The notes below the pieces were generated by a model. That model was not told where the DNA came from and made no database searches. It saw nothing but the letters and a program-made list of their open reading frames with translations. A stretch of 64,000 bases of DNA from NCBI GenBank assembly GCA_905250075.1, contig CAJNOP010000009.1, positions 2,623,581 to 2,687,580 of the forward strand. Direction: 5' to 3'. The DNA is from Rotaria sp. Silwood1 (Eukaryota; Rotifera; Eurotatoria; Philodinida; Philodinidae). This document shows, in pieces, positions 11,041 to 21,907 of the stretch. The number at the start of each line of letters is the position of its first letter. The stretch's first letter is position 1. A program made the translations under genes and the position numbers.

Positions 11041-13400
11041 AGGTACTTCAGTAGGGATTGACAAATTTTCTTGGAACTTTCGCCACTTTCTGGAGATTTT
11101 AGACACTATCTTTTGTGGCCCGAGGCAGAATGGAACGGTTCACGAATATTACCGCGTATTATTCCTTCACGTATGCAAGAGGGCCTGAAAAAAACTATAT
11201 AACTGCTCATCATGATGATAAATATATGTGTACACGTGACTGAACATGTGAAGTATAACATACCAACAGGCAAGCAAACTGATTTTATTTCATATGAAGC
11301 TGTCTTGAGTGAAAAAAGCTGGAGGTCGTTAGCCATGAGAGGGAGAAATGCTCCATGGATAGTTCGATAGATTTTGTATTCATAACTGTGTTATACATCC
11401 ATTGGCAAATGAATGTAGATCGGTCGAAAAGCTTACGAATGGTTTTTGCATCTTCATGGGATTTTTCTAAGCTATTGTAGGTTTCAGACATCGTACATTG
11501 TTAGCCACACAGAATCAAGTGCTCAATGAATAGTTCACCGCTTACTGCATTCGTTGCGGTATGATTCATCTCTGAAGTTATAGAAGAAGCAGCCTATTAG
11601 GTTTACGATAGGATTCAATATCTTTCACGGCTATTGGCTAGTTTTTCTACACTTTAAGAAGTATGGACTGTTGCCTGAGAGAGGATGACGTGCTCGATAA
11701 ATACGACAATTGATGCTGCCTGAATTGAGGGATGATTCATGTTGCGACAAAGGATGCATATTCGCTCAAATATATTTTGCATGTAGATTCGCCTTTTTCT
11801 GGAGACTTTGGGTACTATGATTTCTTAGCCTATAGGCACTATGATAATCAATGGATAGCGCAAGAGGATCTGCATCGATTGATGTGTGACTCATGCCCTC
11901 AAAAATGAATATAAACTAGCCCATGAATGTGTTCGCTCTGCATTCGCTTTTCTTTATGGGATTCTTTCAGTTTATTCAAATTTTGGACACTATACATCGT
12001 CTACGAAGAGAAAATGGATTTGCCAATGGGCAGTACAAACGATCTTGCATTGAGTGACAGTTGACTCGTTAGCCGATGCATGAATGTTTAATAGCTGTAA
12101 AACTTTCCGATGTCATAATACATGCTTTTAGGGCTTTTCTCAATTTTTGCATATTTTAGGCACTGCAGATCATGGGTCCAAAGAGAACGAACTGCTGCGT
12201 GCTTATCCCAGTAGGTTTTCCATCGTTTGGCGTTTGATTCATCCTACGGCAAACAAATGCACATTTTGCAAAATAGAACTCCGCCGTGAGTGAGCAGCCT
12301 TTTTGAATTTTTGCCTGTTTTTGAAGATTTTGGGCACTGTAAATTTCTGACCGCTACTTAGTGAACTCTGCGATGCATAGCTGACCACATTCTTAATGCA
12401 TTGGCAAGGTATGACTCATGTCGAAGCAAAAGAATGCATTTAGCCAAAAATCATTGGTATGCGATTCGGCATATTCATTGGGATTATAGCCAGTTTTTCG
12501 AAATTTTGGACGCTATAACTTGTTGGCCGAGGCTTACTGGAACGATTCATGAGTCACCCACCATATGTGGTATCTGTTGACTTATAGTCGATGCCACCAC
12601 ATGTAAATATATCATAGCCAGCAGGGATTTAAGTGCAAGTCGATATCATTTTGTTGGATTATTTTCAGTTTTTTCAGACTTTGAACAGTGTAGATGTTTC
12701 ACTGTGATAGGATGTAGTGTTCTATGAATAACTTATGAGGCTTGGTTTTGATGGCGTACGAGTCATACCCTATCGAACAAATGTATGAACAAGAACAGAG
12801 ATCTTCACTCGGAGTGTGAGTTTTTTTGTGCACTTTTGTCAGTTTTTGCAAATTTGGAGGCTGTGACTCTTTGGCTCAGGTGAGCCGAATGATTTAGGAA
12901 TAGACTAATTGATTCTGCTGTGTTTGACATATGAGTTGTGATTTCCAGATTCAATGCATAGGCCTCGAAAGGGTTTGCAATCGAGTTGAGATTTATTCTG
13001 GTTTTTGTCAGTTTTCAGAGATTTTGGACAGTATAGAACATATGCCAAGAGACGATGAAGAGCAAGTCGGAGAGTCTCCTAGAGTTTGCCTTGATTGACG
13101 TATGATTCGTGGTCCATAGGCCAAGCACATAGTAGTGGAAAATATTGTCCATCTGATTTGACATGGTTTTTTGGATTTTTGTCAGTTTTGAAGATTCTAG
13201 GAAAGATAGATCTTTTACTGGAACAAAGTGAAGTACTTGATGTATAGTCGAGCAGATTCTACATTGATAGTCGTAGGTTTCATAGTGCAGCAAACGAATG
13301 CATATTAACGAACAAGTTTCATGAGACGTGTTGACATGTATTTTTTCGAGCTTTTAGTAAGCTTTTGTAGTTTTTAGGGACAGAAAACGTACTTTGTTGC
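11041..13400 (-). repeat. Same ~176-bp satellite, reverse orientation
   Basis: The reverse-complement landmark CAGTTTTT.CAGATTTTGG.CACTATAG recurs near 11070, 11636, 11790, 11951, 12134, 12303, 12484, 12658, 12833, 13004, 13175 and 13352, again 164-183 bp apart. The companion word GAATGCAT is also inverted relative to the forward array. Confidence 0.78.
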
Positions 13401-14285
13401 AATTCTATTCAGTAGCAACTGAATCCCCGACTCTTTTTTATATAGTATACTATTACATAAGCCCAATAGATAAAGAAGTCAAATGTATGTTCGAGGGCTA
13501 CTGTCAATGAGCATGTGGATGAGTAAGAATATGACTATAGTACTGCATGTGCATACCAGTGTCGGTCTGCAGTTGATTCTTCTTCTTATCTATTCGATGA
13601 GTGACACTTATACTAGCATGTCCACAATAAAAGCAACCGGCCACTACACCGATCCATTACGTACGCGTACCCATCCTGACACTCGCAGTCTTAGTAGGTA
13701 GCATTCACATACTGGTCGATACTCTAACGAACATCAAATACTGACACCTACGCCTACATGTAGACACACAAACATCCCATAGAAAACTTCTGATCAGGAA
13801 ATACTTGGTAGCTCGAGAGCTAGACAGTGAAAATACCTGAGCGAGTGGACTCTTAGCCTCGGAAACCTCATTGAAAGAAAACTGAACAACAATAATATCG
13901 AATCGGCACAACGTCCAGCCTTAAAAATCTTTACTTAGCTATATATGTATCTCAGATGTATTTCACCAGTTGAAGTCCAAACCTGGAGAAATCTTATTGT
14001 ACGAGAGATAGACGTCGAACGGTTGCAATTGACAAGCTTCCAAAACGACAAATTCCGATTGGCAGAGATTCAAGTAGCAAAAGCATTTCTAAGATTTAGT
14101 TGCTATCATCAAAAATCTTCATTATTGATAGCTAGTCAAAGTCATCACATGTATATGTACACACGACTTTCTACTTGCAAGGAAACATATCAGCAGCCAA
14201 ACAAACTAACTTTAATTTATATGACTCTTCTTTCAGTCGATGATACTAGAGATAAATGATCGAGACTAAATAAAACGCTCCATGG
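13401..14285. other. Non-satellite interruption in the reverse array
   Basis: The 175-bp rhythm stops and resumes at about 14285. Part of it (about 14135-14230, with TATGTACACACGACTT and GCAGCCAAACAAACT) is a diverged direct copy of 11205-11325 (TATGTGTACACGTGACTG and CAGGCAAGCAAACTG). This suggests a higher-order duplication, not a foreign insert. Confidence 0.45.
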
Positions 14286-14800
14286 ACAGTTCACTAGACA
14301 CTTCATTAATTCGCACATGATTCATGCATTTGCTAACGAATGCACATTATTGGAAACAGTTTGCAATAAGAGTCCACATTTTTTTGGATTTTAGTAAGTT
14401 TCTACAAACGTTAGGCATGATAAGTCGCTGGGAAAAGTCACTGAAGTCTCCACTACATACTTCACTGGATTCTGAATCGATTAGCATGTGACTCGTGCCT
14501 AGCAAAAGAACATAAATTAGTCAAAGATGTGCAGATCTTGATTCATTTTATATTTTGAGGACTTTTCCAGTTTTTAGGAACTTTGTGCAGCATAGATAGT
14601 CTTTCAAGGAATAATGCAGTGGTCAATGGATACAGTACGAGATTTCGCATTGATTGGCATACAGTTTATGCTCGTACATGAATGCATAATAGCAGAAAAG
14701 TTTTCCAATGTAAGCAGACATATTTTTGAGATTTTTTACAGTTTTTGAATATTTTGGACGCTAAGAGTCCTTAGCCAATAGACAGTGTAGTGCTAGACGA
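14286..14800 (-). repeat. Last units of the reverse satellite array
   Basis: Landmarks near 14391, 14570 and 14734 continue the reverse-oriented 176-bp unit. The array fades near 14.88 kb. Confidence 0.65.
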
Positions 14801-16229
14801 ATAGCTGACGAGACCTTACATTAATCGATTTGTGACTCATTTGCCAAAATAAAGAATGCATAATGACTGCAAGGATATGATATGGGGTGTCAGGACCAAA
14901 AGCACCCACATCCACACACCAAAGTTCAGAAACTTGGCGATAACTTACCGTTTTCTCACGTTTTTTTCGAGATTTTGAGTTATTTAGCTTTTAATAACTT
15001 TTCTTCGGTTGAAAAGCAAGAATTTCAAGAGAAAAAAGGTTCTGTCATGCCCTGGATTCTGGCTTCTCTTTCAAACAAAAAAGTCAAATTCATAGAATCA
15101 AGGTATACAGAGAATTTTGGTTTACGAGATGATCTATTTTTGATCCTTGCCTCGTGAATATCTCTCAAACACAATGATATTCGGCTGAAAACTACGACAG
15201 TCTCCCCACTACAGTCTAAACATATGTGAAAAAATTCATGCAATTTGCATATACATGAACTAAAATGACTGTTCAACAAGAATGGAAGTGATCTTAAGGG
15301 CACCCCCATTTTCGAACCCAAAATTTTCAATGTTTTCGTTTTTCATGTTTTACGTGGGGCGTGTCAATTTGAATGTTTTGTCTCTAACGAGCATATTTTT
15401 AGGAGGCAAAACTAACCTTGTGTATGTAAGAATCTAAAAAAACTCAATTTTATTCTAAATAAGCCAAGAAGTGCAGTTTTATTTCTGTTTTTTTTAAATC
15501 ACATTTTCAAAGAAAAAAAATGAATTTTCTCCCTTTTTCTTCAGCGCAGTAATATCGATCGGACTCTGAGTTTATTCATAAGTACGTTGATTGAATTCGA
15601 TTGTTCCTTTTTCTTTCTTGATAGGATTGTTCTTCCGAACTTTGAGAGCCTTTGAAAAATTGGTACCATTGAAAAAAAAACATATTTTTGATAGTACCTT
15701 CGGTATTTTACCTCTCTGAATTTGTACGAAAAATATTTTTCGAAGAATAAAAAGACACGTGTTGGTTTAATCCTAATTGTTACAGAAAAATTTTCAGCTC
15801 GGAAAGACTTAGTATAAAGTTTTGCACGGAAGAAACTTTTATCCATGTTTGGCTTTTAGGACTCTATCTCTCCCTAATGGAAAAATCTGGAATTTTTGAG
15901 TCTATGGCAATTATTGCTCTACTGATCGAGATCTATCTGCTCCGAAAGTTTCATAAGCTTCTGCTGTATCGTTCTCGAAAAATCTTGGAAAGGGGATTCC
16001 ATTAAAAGTTACATACTTGTTAAACTGACTGTAAATGTTTTTCGAACTTCCGAAAACCTCTACTGGCTTTCCGAAATCTTGAGCTTTTATAATTGCTTTT
16101 GACGGCTTCCAATAGATGTTTGAGATGTTGGAATCGTTTTCTTTGAAACTTATTAAGAATTCCATATAGTGATAAATGCGAAAATCGCTACGGAATTTCA
16201 ATAAAACAAATTGTTCTAGAGTCTAGTAT
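14801..16229. other. Noncoding stretch between satellite and foldback
   Basis: Several 60-100-codon open frames on both strands (for example 15025-15330 and 15541-15846, minus) have no recognisable motif and biased low-complexity content. No gene is supported. Confidence 0.4.
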
Positions 16230-16600
16230 ATACCGCAGGACGATGATTCCTGCCTCCAGATACTGCAGGAATCGGCAGAAAAGATGCAGGAAAATTGCCA
16301 TATCCTGCAGAAAAACATCGGAAATCGACGGAACATGGAAGCGGTATTCCGGTCGGGAATTTTCAGGATTTTTTCCCGATGAGTTCTGATCGGTTCCTAC
16401 TAGAAAGAGCAAAAATTGACTGGAATCCACCAGAAAGAGTTCGACAAATTCCTGACTGGAATACTGCTTCCATGTTCCGTCGATTTCCGGTATTTTCCTG
16501 TGGAAATCGGCTCGTGCTTCTCGGCCTGGAACGGCTTCCAAATCAAAAGGTGTCATATGCCGAGGGAAAACGTCATGTTCAATGAAGAGTCTCAAAACTT
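16230..16600. mobile_element. Small inverted-repeat (foldback) element
   Basis: The left arm at about 16318-16361 (CGGAAATCGACGGAACATGG) is mirrored at about 16447-16500 (CCATGTTCCGTCGATTTCCG), with about 85 bp between. Repeated GCAGGAA words lie to the left. Termini and target duplication are unclear. Overlapping open frames here are by-products of the inverted repeat. Confidence 0.55.
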
Positions 16601-16843
16601 TTAGATTGTAGGTTCTATATTGAAGAACATCGGTAAGAAGCACTGACAATTGTGTGAGTGAATAGGAAAGAGAATTTTGTTTGTTGATACATTCATCTAT
16701 GTCCACAGTCTATAGAGCTTGTTCGTTGACTAGCACAAGGCTACGGATTATTTTATGCCAGATTGGCACCGGTGTTGTGAAATGAGAGAAGGATTAAAAG
16801 AATAATTGATCATTTTTAACTTGCATCCGTTAGGAATAGGTTG

Positions 16844-18193
16844 TTAGATTGGAAGCGCGAATATTCTTCTCAACCATTCATCCAGACTATTCATTGATCC
16901 TGCCGATAAACCGAGAACCAGATCACCACTGTTTAAATGCTGTTGAATTTGAGTTTTTAACGTTTCATCAAGTTGGCTTGGTGTGGTATTGACTTGTGTT
17001 TGTTCGTTTAAAAGTCTCCGTAGAGCGTCAGGATTCAAAATTTCTAAGCTAGGATCCTCACGTGCCAAGTATGTCGGTACAATGTAGACATGTTTGACGT
17101 CGTTAAAAAGGTGACAAAGATCTTTTTTGATGAAATGTTGTCGAACGTTTTGATGACCTTCATAAACAACAACAACAACATTCTTTCCAGCGATTTCATG
17201 GGCGAGTTGTAGTGCTCCTCGAATTTTTGTGGGTGTATGAGCATAGTCTGTATACAAGTTTGGACGAAGTTGTTCAAACCGACGAGATACACCTGGGAAT
17301 CGGTCTATATGTTTGATCAATTCCGAGATAGAAATATTGGTGGCAATATGAACAGTCCAAATGGCCTGCCACGCATTGCGACGATTCACTTCACCAGTCA
17401 AGCCAAGTAACATGATGTGGGAATCATCATCTTGGATTATTATCGTATTTTTATTTATTTCGATACCTAAATGCTCTTTGTCGCTTTGCCATACTACTAT
17501 GTACTTTGACTGCTTGATAAAATCTTTAAAAGCTTGAATGTAACTTTGCTCTGTCGGATAAGAATCTGGATGATCCCAGTTGACTCCAGTGATGGCGGCA
17601 ATATAAGGCTGGAAAGCCAGAAAATTACGATCATATTCGTCAGCTTCATACACTAAGAATGTTGATTTTGGGTGGTAGTCACCTGTATCACCGAAACTAA
17701 TTTTTCCACCTACGGAGTAACTGATTGGAATATTGAGCGCGTGAAATAGCCATATCGTTAGTGCTGTAGTTGTTGTTTTCCCATGCGATCCAGCTACAGC
17801 GATGAGCTGAAGTTGCTTTGCGCTAATTATATGTTTAATGAATTCGTCTCGTTTCGTAGCCGTGATTCCATGATCTGTACAGAACTGGAGTTCTTCCGAG
17901 TTTGGTTGTTCAACGGAAACAGCACTTGAATAGACAAACCAATCGATTGCATTTTGCTTATGAATATTCGCAATGGAATCGTATGATTGTGTAATTACAA
18001 TGTTCATTATGCCATTTTTGCGAAGTTGCTCAATATAGTCTGAACATTGTTTATCAGATCCTGAAACATCATAACCCATGCGTAGAGCAATTAGACTAAG
18101 TGGACCAATTCCACTTCCACCAATACCAGAAAAAAAGATATGCATAACACTCAGTGCAACAACCAGAGAGATCTCGGTGTCCTTTTGTGTCAC
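16844..18193 (-). CDS. murC: MurC-type Mur ligase (UDP-MurNAc:L-alanine ligase)
   Basis: This is an intact intronless frame of 449 codons, near normal MurC length. Features: an N-terminal Rossmann-like FSGIGGSGIGPLSL (about residues 21-34) followed by GYDVSGSDK; the P-loop AGSHGKTTT (134-142); EADEYDRNFL (183-192); NWDHPD (205-210); GEVNRRNAW; DYAHTPTKIRGAL; and the C-terminal GDLVLGLSAGS. MurC adds L-Ala to UDP-MurNAc with ATP, the step just before MurD/MurD2. The GIGG.GIGPL..GSDKQ style recalls MurC of Saccharibacteria and other Patescibacteria, as a recollection of the family and not a search result. Mpl is a less likely alternative. The frame starts at 18193, but the methionine at 18145 (residue 17, MHIFFSG) matches the usual bacterial N-terminus, so the first 16 residues may be 5' extension. 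It is on the same strand as murL-murD2, 13 kb away across satellites. Confidence 0.88.
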   Translation of the reverse strand: MTQKDTEISLVVALSVMHIFFSGIGGSGIGPLSLIALRMGYDVSGSDKQCSDYIEQLRKNGIMNIVITQSYDSIANIHKQNAIDWFVYSSAVSVEQPNSEELQFCTDHGITATKRDEFIKHIISAKQLQLIAVAGSHGKTTTTALTIWLFHALNIPISYSVGGKISFGDTGDYHPKSTFLVYEADEYDRNFLAFQPYIAAITGVNWDHPDSYPTEQSYIQAFKDFIKQSKYIVVWQSDKEHLGIEINKNTIIIQDDDSHIMLLGLTGEVNRRNAWQAIWTVHIATNISISELIKHIDRFPGVSRRFEQLRPNLYTDYAHTPTKIRGALQLAHEIAGKNVVVVVYEGHQNVRQHFIKKDLCHLFNDVKHVYIVPTYLAREDPSLEILNPDALRRLLNEQTQVNTTPSQLDETLKTQIQQHLNSGDLVLGLSAGSMNSLDEWLRRIFALPI

Positions 18194-18239
18194 AACTGAA
18201 TCTGTCCTCTGTGACGAATAAAGGCCCTCTCGATTTTTA

Positions 18240-18265
18240 CGCTAAAAGATATATATATATATAAT
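18240..18265 (-). promoter_or_regulatory. TA-rich tract with acceptor-like TTTTAG upstream of murC
   Basis: On the minus strand TATATATATATATCTTTTAG ends at 18242, 49 nt before the first murC ATG. It could be a TATA-like core promoter or a cis- or trans-splice acceptor. Sequence alone does not decide. Confidence 0.3.
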
Positions 18266-18802
18266 AATATTGCATCAAAAGCATAGATCTGATATAGGAC
18301 GGTCTCTGCTCTATTTCAATGTATTTTTCTGGGATGATTTCAAGCAAATTAAAGGAAATAACCTTGGCCCTTTCTTTCAGATGACGAGAGTGAAAAACTT
18401 CAAAGAGAAACATCAGACTACTGCTTAAAAGAGGGTTCGCCAGAATACAGACAAAATTCCAATAGAGCCAGCCGCCGCTGACTTTTTTGGACTGTTTTCT
18501 GCAAAAGAAAGATCATATGGAGAAACTTATAAATGCAAAATATCAAGTTATTCTAACGTACTTGTGAAAAATGCGGGAAGTTACAATCTTCAATTTTTAA
18601 TGGTTAGATCATGATATTTCAAACAATGACTTCTCCACATTTTCATGGTTTTCTAAGACTTTTTCTGTGTTTGGCCATTCATTTGAGCCACAAAAGCTCT
18701 CACAAGATACAGAAAAAGAATTTTCTAGAAAAATGAACTATCAGTGGTTTTTTTACACTCTTTGACAATCGATTGTACTCTCACAAGAGAGAAGATGTGC
18801 AT

Positions 18803-19849
18803 CAGTGATGGAACCGGTTCGGTTTGGTTCCAAACATCCGAAACCGATTACATCTAAATATATATTCTAACATATTTGTTAACTTGTCCACTAAAAGTGA
18901 ATGAAGAAAGTATAGCACATTTTTATTGTTTACTCATCTGTTTGATAAATCTTCAGTCACTAGCAATAGTTTTGTTCATCGTTCAGTACATAATTTTATA
19001 GACAACATTTTAATAGGAAGCACTTATATATATATAAGTAAATATTAATTGATTGTCAGTTTGTATTAGTTTTTAATGCATTAATTAAAGCTCGCTTTCT
19101 TTTGAACTTCAAAATAATCTTTAACACACGGCAATAAAGTTAGAAAAAATGATCTAATTAATGTCTTAAAATGGATAGCTTTACTGAGATTTTCAGATCT
19201 TTCAAGTTTAGCCAGTCATAGTGGTTATTATTTTTCAAACTGTAAAAGATGAAATGAAATTTACAATTTTGACGAAGTCATTGTATTTTGAAGAGCAACA
19301 CTTGCTTTATCAATAGGTGCGCTTCCCTCCCCCTCCCCCACCCCCCACCCCCCATCATTAGTTTATTATTTTCAAGTGCTCCATCACTCTGAAATCATAA
19401 ACTAGAAAAATGCAGCGTAATGGCTAGAAATTATGACATATATGAATTATTTCTCAAAACCTACGCTATATGACATTTTTACAGAACGTCTTTCAAAGAA
19501 TAATAACCTGCTAGTTGAAACAAGTTGTGATCTTTACAGTGAATGACGAACAAAAACGCAGTGAGTCGTTCTTGATTAACAAAAAGATTGACTAGTCACT
19601 AAAAATATGCTACAGTCTCTTCCAATGAGAAAATATTTCTAACATAAAAACGAAAATACCTATGTTTTTAACATTGTATGCAGCTCGTTTTTCTAGGTCA
19701 CTCTTAGAACTGTCGAAAGCGTTATAAGCATGTCTTCAATAAATTGTTGTAAGTGAATATTCTGAAAAAAGATTAAGAACTGATAAACTTTTTTTCTTTA
19801 TTTTTTAATCGGTTCGGTTCCAAAATAGCACGAACCGATCCCATCACTG
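18803..19849. mobile_element. Nonautonomous hAT-type element (1047 bp) with 8-bp target duplication
   Basis: The left end CAGTGATGGAACCGGTTCGG and right end CCGATCCCATCACTG form imperfect terminal inverted repeats of the CAGTG.TGG hAT style. The flanks are ATGTGCAT (795-802) and ATGTGTAT (19850-19857), an 8-bp duplication with one mismatch. The opposite arm of the host inverted repeat (about 21300) keeps the unoccupied site with a single ATGTGTAT. No transposase frame is present. A C-rich tract at 19327-19353 lies inside. Confidence 0.85.
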
Positions 19850-20449
19850 ATGTGTATGGTTTATAGTCGTTGTTAAGCTAATAATTAGCTTCTAACTTCG
19901 TCGCCTGATTCTATCCAAAAAGTGAGGTCAGATTCTGAAAGCCCTTCGAATTGTGCATATTTTCATATATTACTCAATGTAGAACAAGACGGATTCCAAT
20001 TTTTAGTAGGGATCACAATTGATGCACTGTCATGATTCTTGAGAGTAAGTTTAGCTTGTAATTCGTCACTATAGAGACTTGGTTTGTCCTAAATAAAAAT
20101 CTGACCAAGAATCAGAATCAGCATCAAAAACTGAGTATAGATATGCTTTTTTATAGAGTGTACGCTTGGTAAAATGCAGAAAAAAGGTCATGTAACAACA
20201 ACTTAAATTTATTTCAGACTGTATATTTATACTCATTTTGATCAATGTATCGAGATTTTCGTAGGAAGAGAGTAGATGAAGTATTTGATTTCATATCAGA
20301 TTACCGAACTTTAACGTTCAACAGCACCCTTTTATTTTTCTTAGATTTTGTTTTTATCTTGAGAAAACTGAACTTTTTCTACCAATAGCGCCAAACTCAT
20401 ATAAAACCGATGAAAATTGCGATCGATTTTTGACATATTGGATTAATAC

Positions 20450-20709
20450 AGTTCATGTTTGAAGTAGAATAAATAGTATATGTGGAACTAGTCGAAAATC
20501 CTACACCGAATAAGATATATTTTACGAAAATAAATTTTTTATGAATATCGGTGTTGGTGGGTACCATGGCCAAATTTTTTGGGGAAAACGTTTAAGAGAA
20601 TTACAGACGAGTTTTCATGAGAAATACATTCTGATAATCTATATCTGACTCGATGCAGTTTCTTCTACTGGTTCTGAATATAGTATTTATTCTACTTCAA
20701 ACATGAACT
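20450..20709. repeat. Inner 30-bp inverted repeat
   Basis: AGTTCATGTTTGAAGTAG at 20450 is mirrored by CTACTTCAAACATGAACT ending at 20709, about 200 bp between the arms. It may be a small MITE at the centre of the larger inverted repeat. Confidence 0.6.
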
Positions 20710-21541
20710 ATAATAATGGAATTTGTGAGACACGAGCGCAATTTTCACATTAAATGCGGATTTAGCACGTATGTAAGAAAAATTTCGGTTTTCTCAACAT
20801 AAAAATAAAATATAAGAAGATTTAAAAAAATGATTTTTGAAGGTTGGAGTTTAGTGATTCGAAATGAAATAGATATTTCGGCTAATTTTTTCATAAGAAA
20901 CCTAGATAGACTGACTAAGACATTTACACTTATTAACTTTGAGATAAACTCAAGCTACGTCTACCCGGCATAATTGTTTTCAACTTTATTACGTGTGCAT
21001 TCGGTTAAATGTCATTTCTATACTCATTTATTGATGCTGATTCTGATTCTGTGGTCAGATTTTTATTTAGGACAAACCAAGTCTCTATAGTGACGAATTA
21101 CAAGCTAAACTTACTCTCAAGAATCATGACAGTGCATCAATTGTGATCCCTACTAAAAATTGGAATCCGTCTTGTTCTACATTGAGTAATATATGAAAAT
21201 ATGCACAATTCGAAGGGCTTTCAGAATCTAACCTCATTTTTTGGATAGAATCAGGCGACGAGGTTAAAAGCTAATTATTAGCTTAATAACGACTATAAAC
21301 CATACACATCTTCTCTCGTGTGAGAGTACAATCGATTGTCAAAGAGTGTAAAAAAACCACTGATAGTTCATTTTTCTAGAAAATTCTTTTTCTATATCTT
21401 ATGAGAGCTTTTGTGGCTCAAATGAATGGCCAAACACAAGAAAAGTCTTAGAAAACCATGAAAATGTGGAGAAGTCATTGTTTGAAATATCATGATCTAA
21501 TCATTAAAAATTGAAGATTGTAACATTCTGCATTTTGTGAA

Positions 21542-21907
21542 ACACGATCTAAAAGAAGTATTGAAGTATATCGAGTAGAAATGTGGACCTACGCTCGACC
21601 TCCCCTTCACAAGATGTGACAGATTTTTCAATTAATTAAATAATTACTTAACTAACTTCTATCTAATCCATTAGTCGTCCATCAAAAACCGTGACAGATA
21701 GGTCAAGAATCCCTGGCAAACCGTATCAGACATCTGGGATCTTACCATCCATTATACAAGGATTTGTTGATATACGATCAAAGAGCCTACATCTACCAAG
21801 TTCTAGTGTAATATATGAACTACTTTCTGATCTCCCTTCTCAAAGAACAAGCAAAAGGATATTTTAGAAATATGCCGCAAAATAGAATCAGTAAAACAAT
21901 ATCTCTA
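21542..21907. other. Short noncoding spacer
   Basis: AT-rich DNA between two inverted-repeat elements; nothing is recognised. Confidence 0.4.

Larger units (their letters stand above)
18565..21541. mobile_element. Large inverted repeat with ~520-bp arms, left arm split by a hAT-type MITE
   Basis: The left arm is about 18565-18802 plus 19850-20141; the right arm is about 21021-21541. Matching landmarks include GACAATCGATTGTACTCTCA/TGAGAGTACAATCGATTGTC and CTAAATAAAAATCTGAC/GTCAGATTTTTATTTAG. With the inserted MITE removed, the arms are continuous and nearly co-linear. The ~0.9 kb between them has no recognisable coding sequence but holds a further small inverted repeat. It could be a foldback transposon or an inverted duplication. 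No clear target duplication was found at the outer ends. Confidence 0.8.

Noticed and set aside
13945-14259. 104-codon plus open frame as a gene
   Set aside because: It lies in the interruption of the satellite array, partly copies noncoding sequence at 11.2 kb, and shows no domain.
7740-14800. CRISPR-like or coding array
   Set aside because: Units of about 176 bp are diverged over their whole length with no constant repeat and unique spacers, and the small open frames differ from unit to unit.
16188-16706. 172-codon minus open frame and overlapping plus frames
   Set aside because: The frame spans an inverted repeat, which creates matching open frames on both strands; no protein motif is seen.
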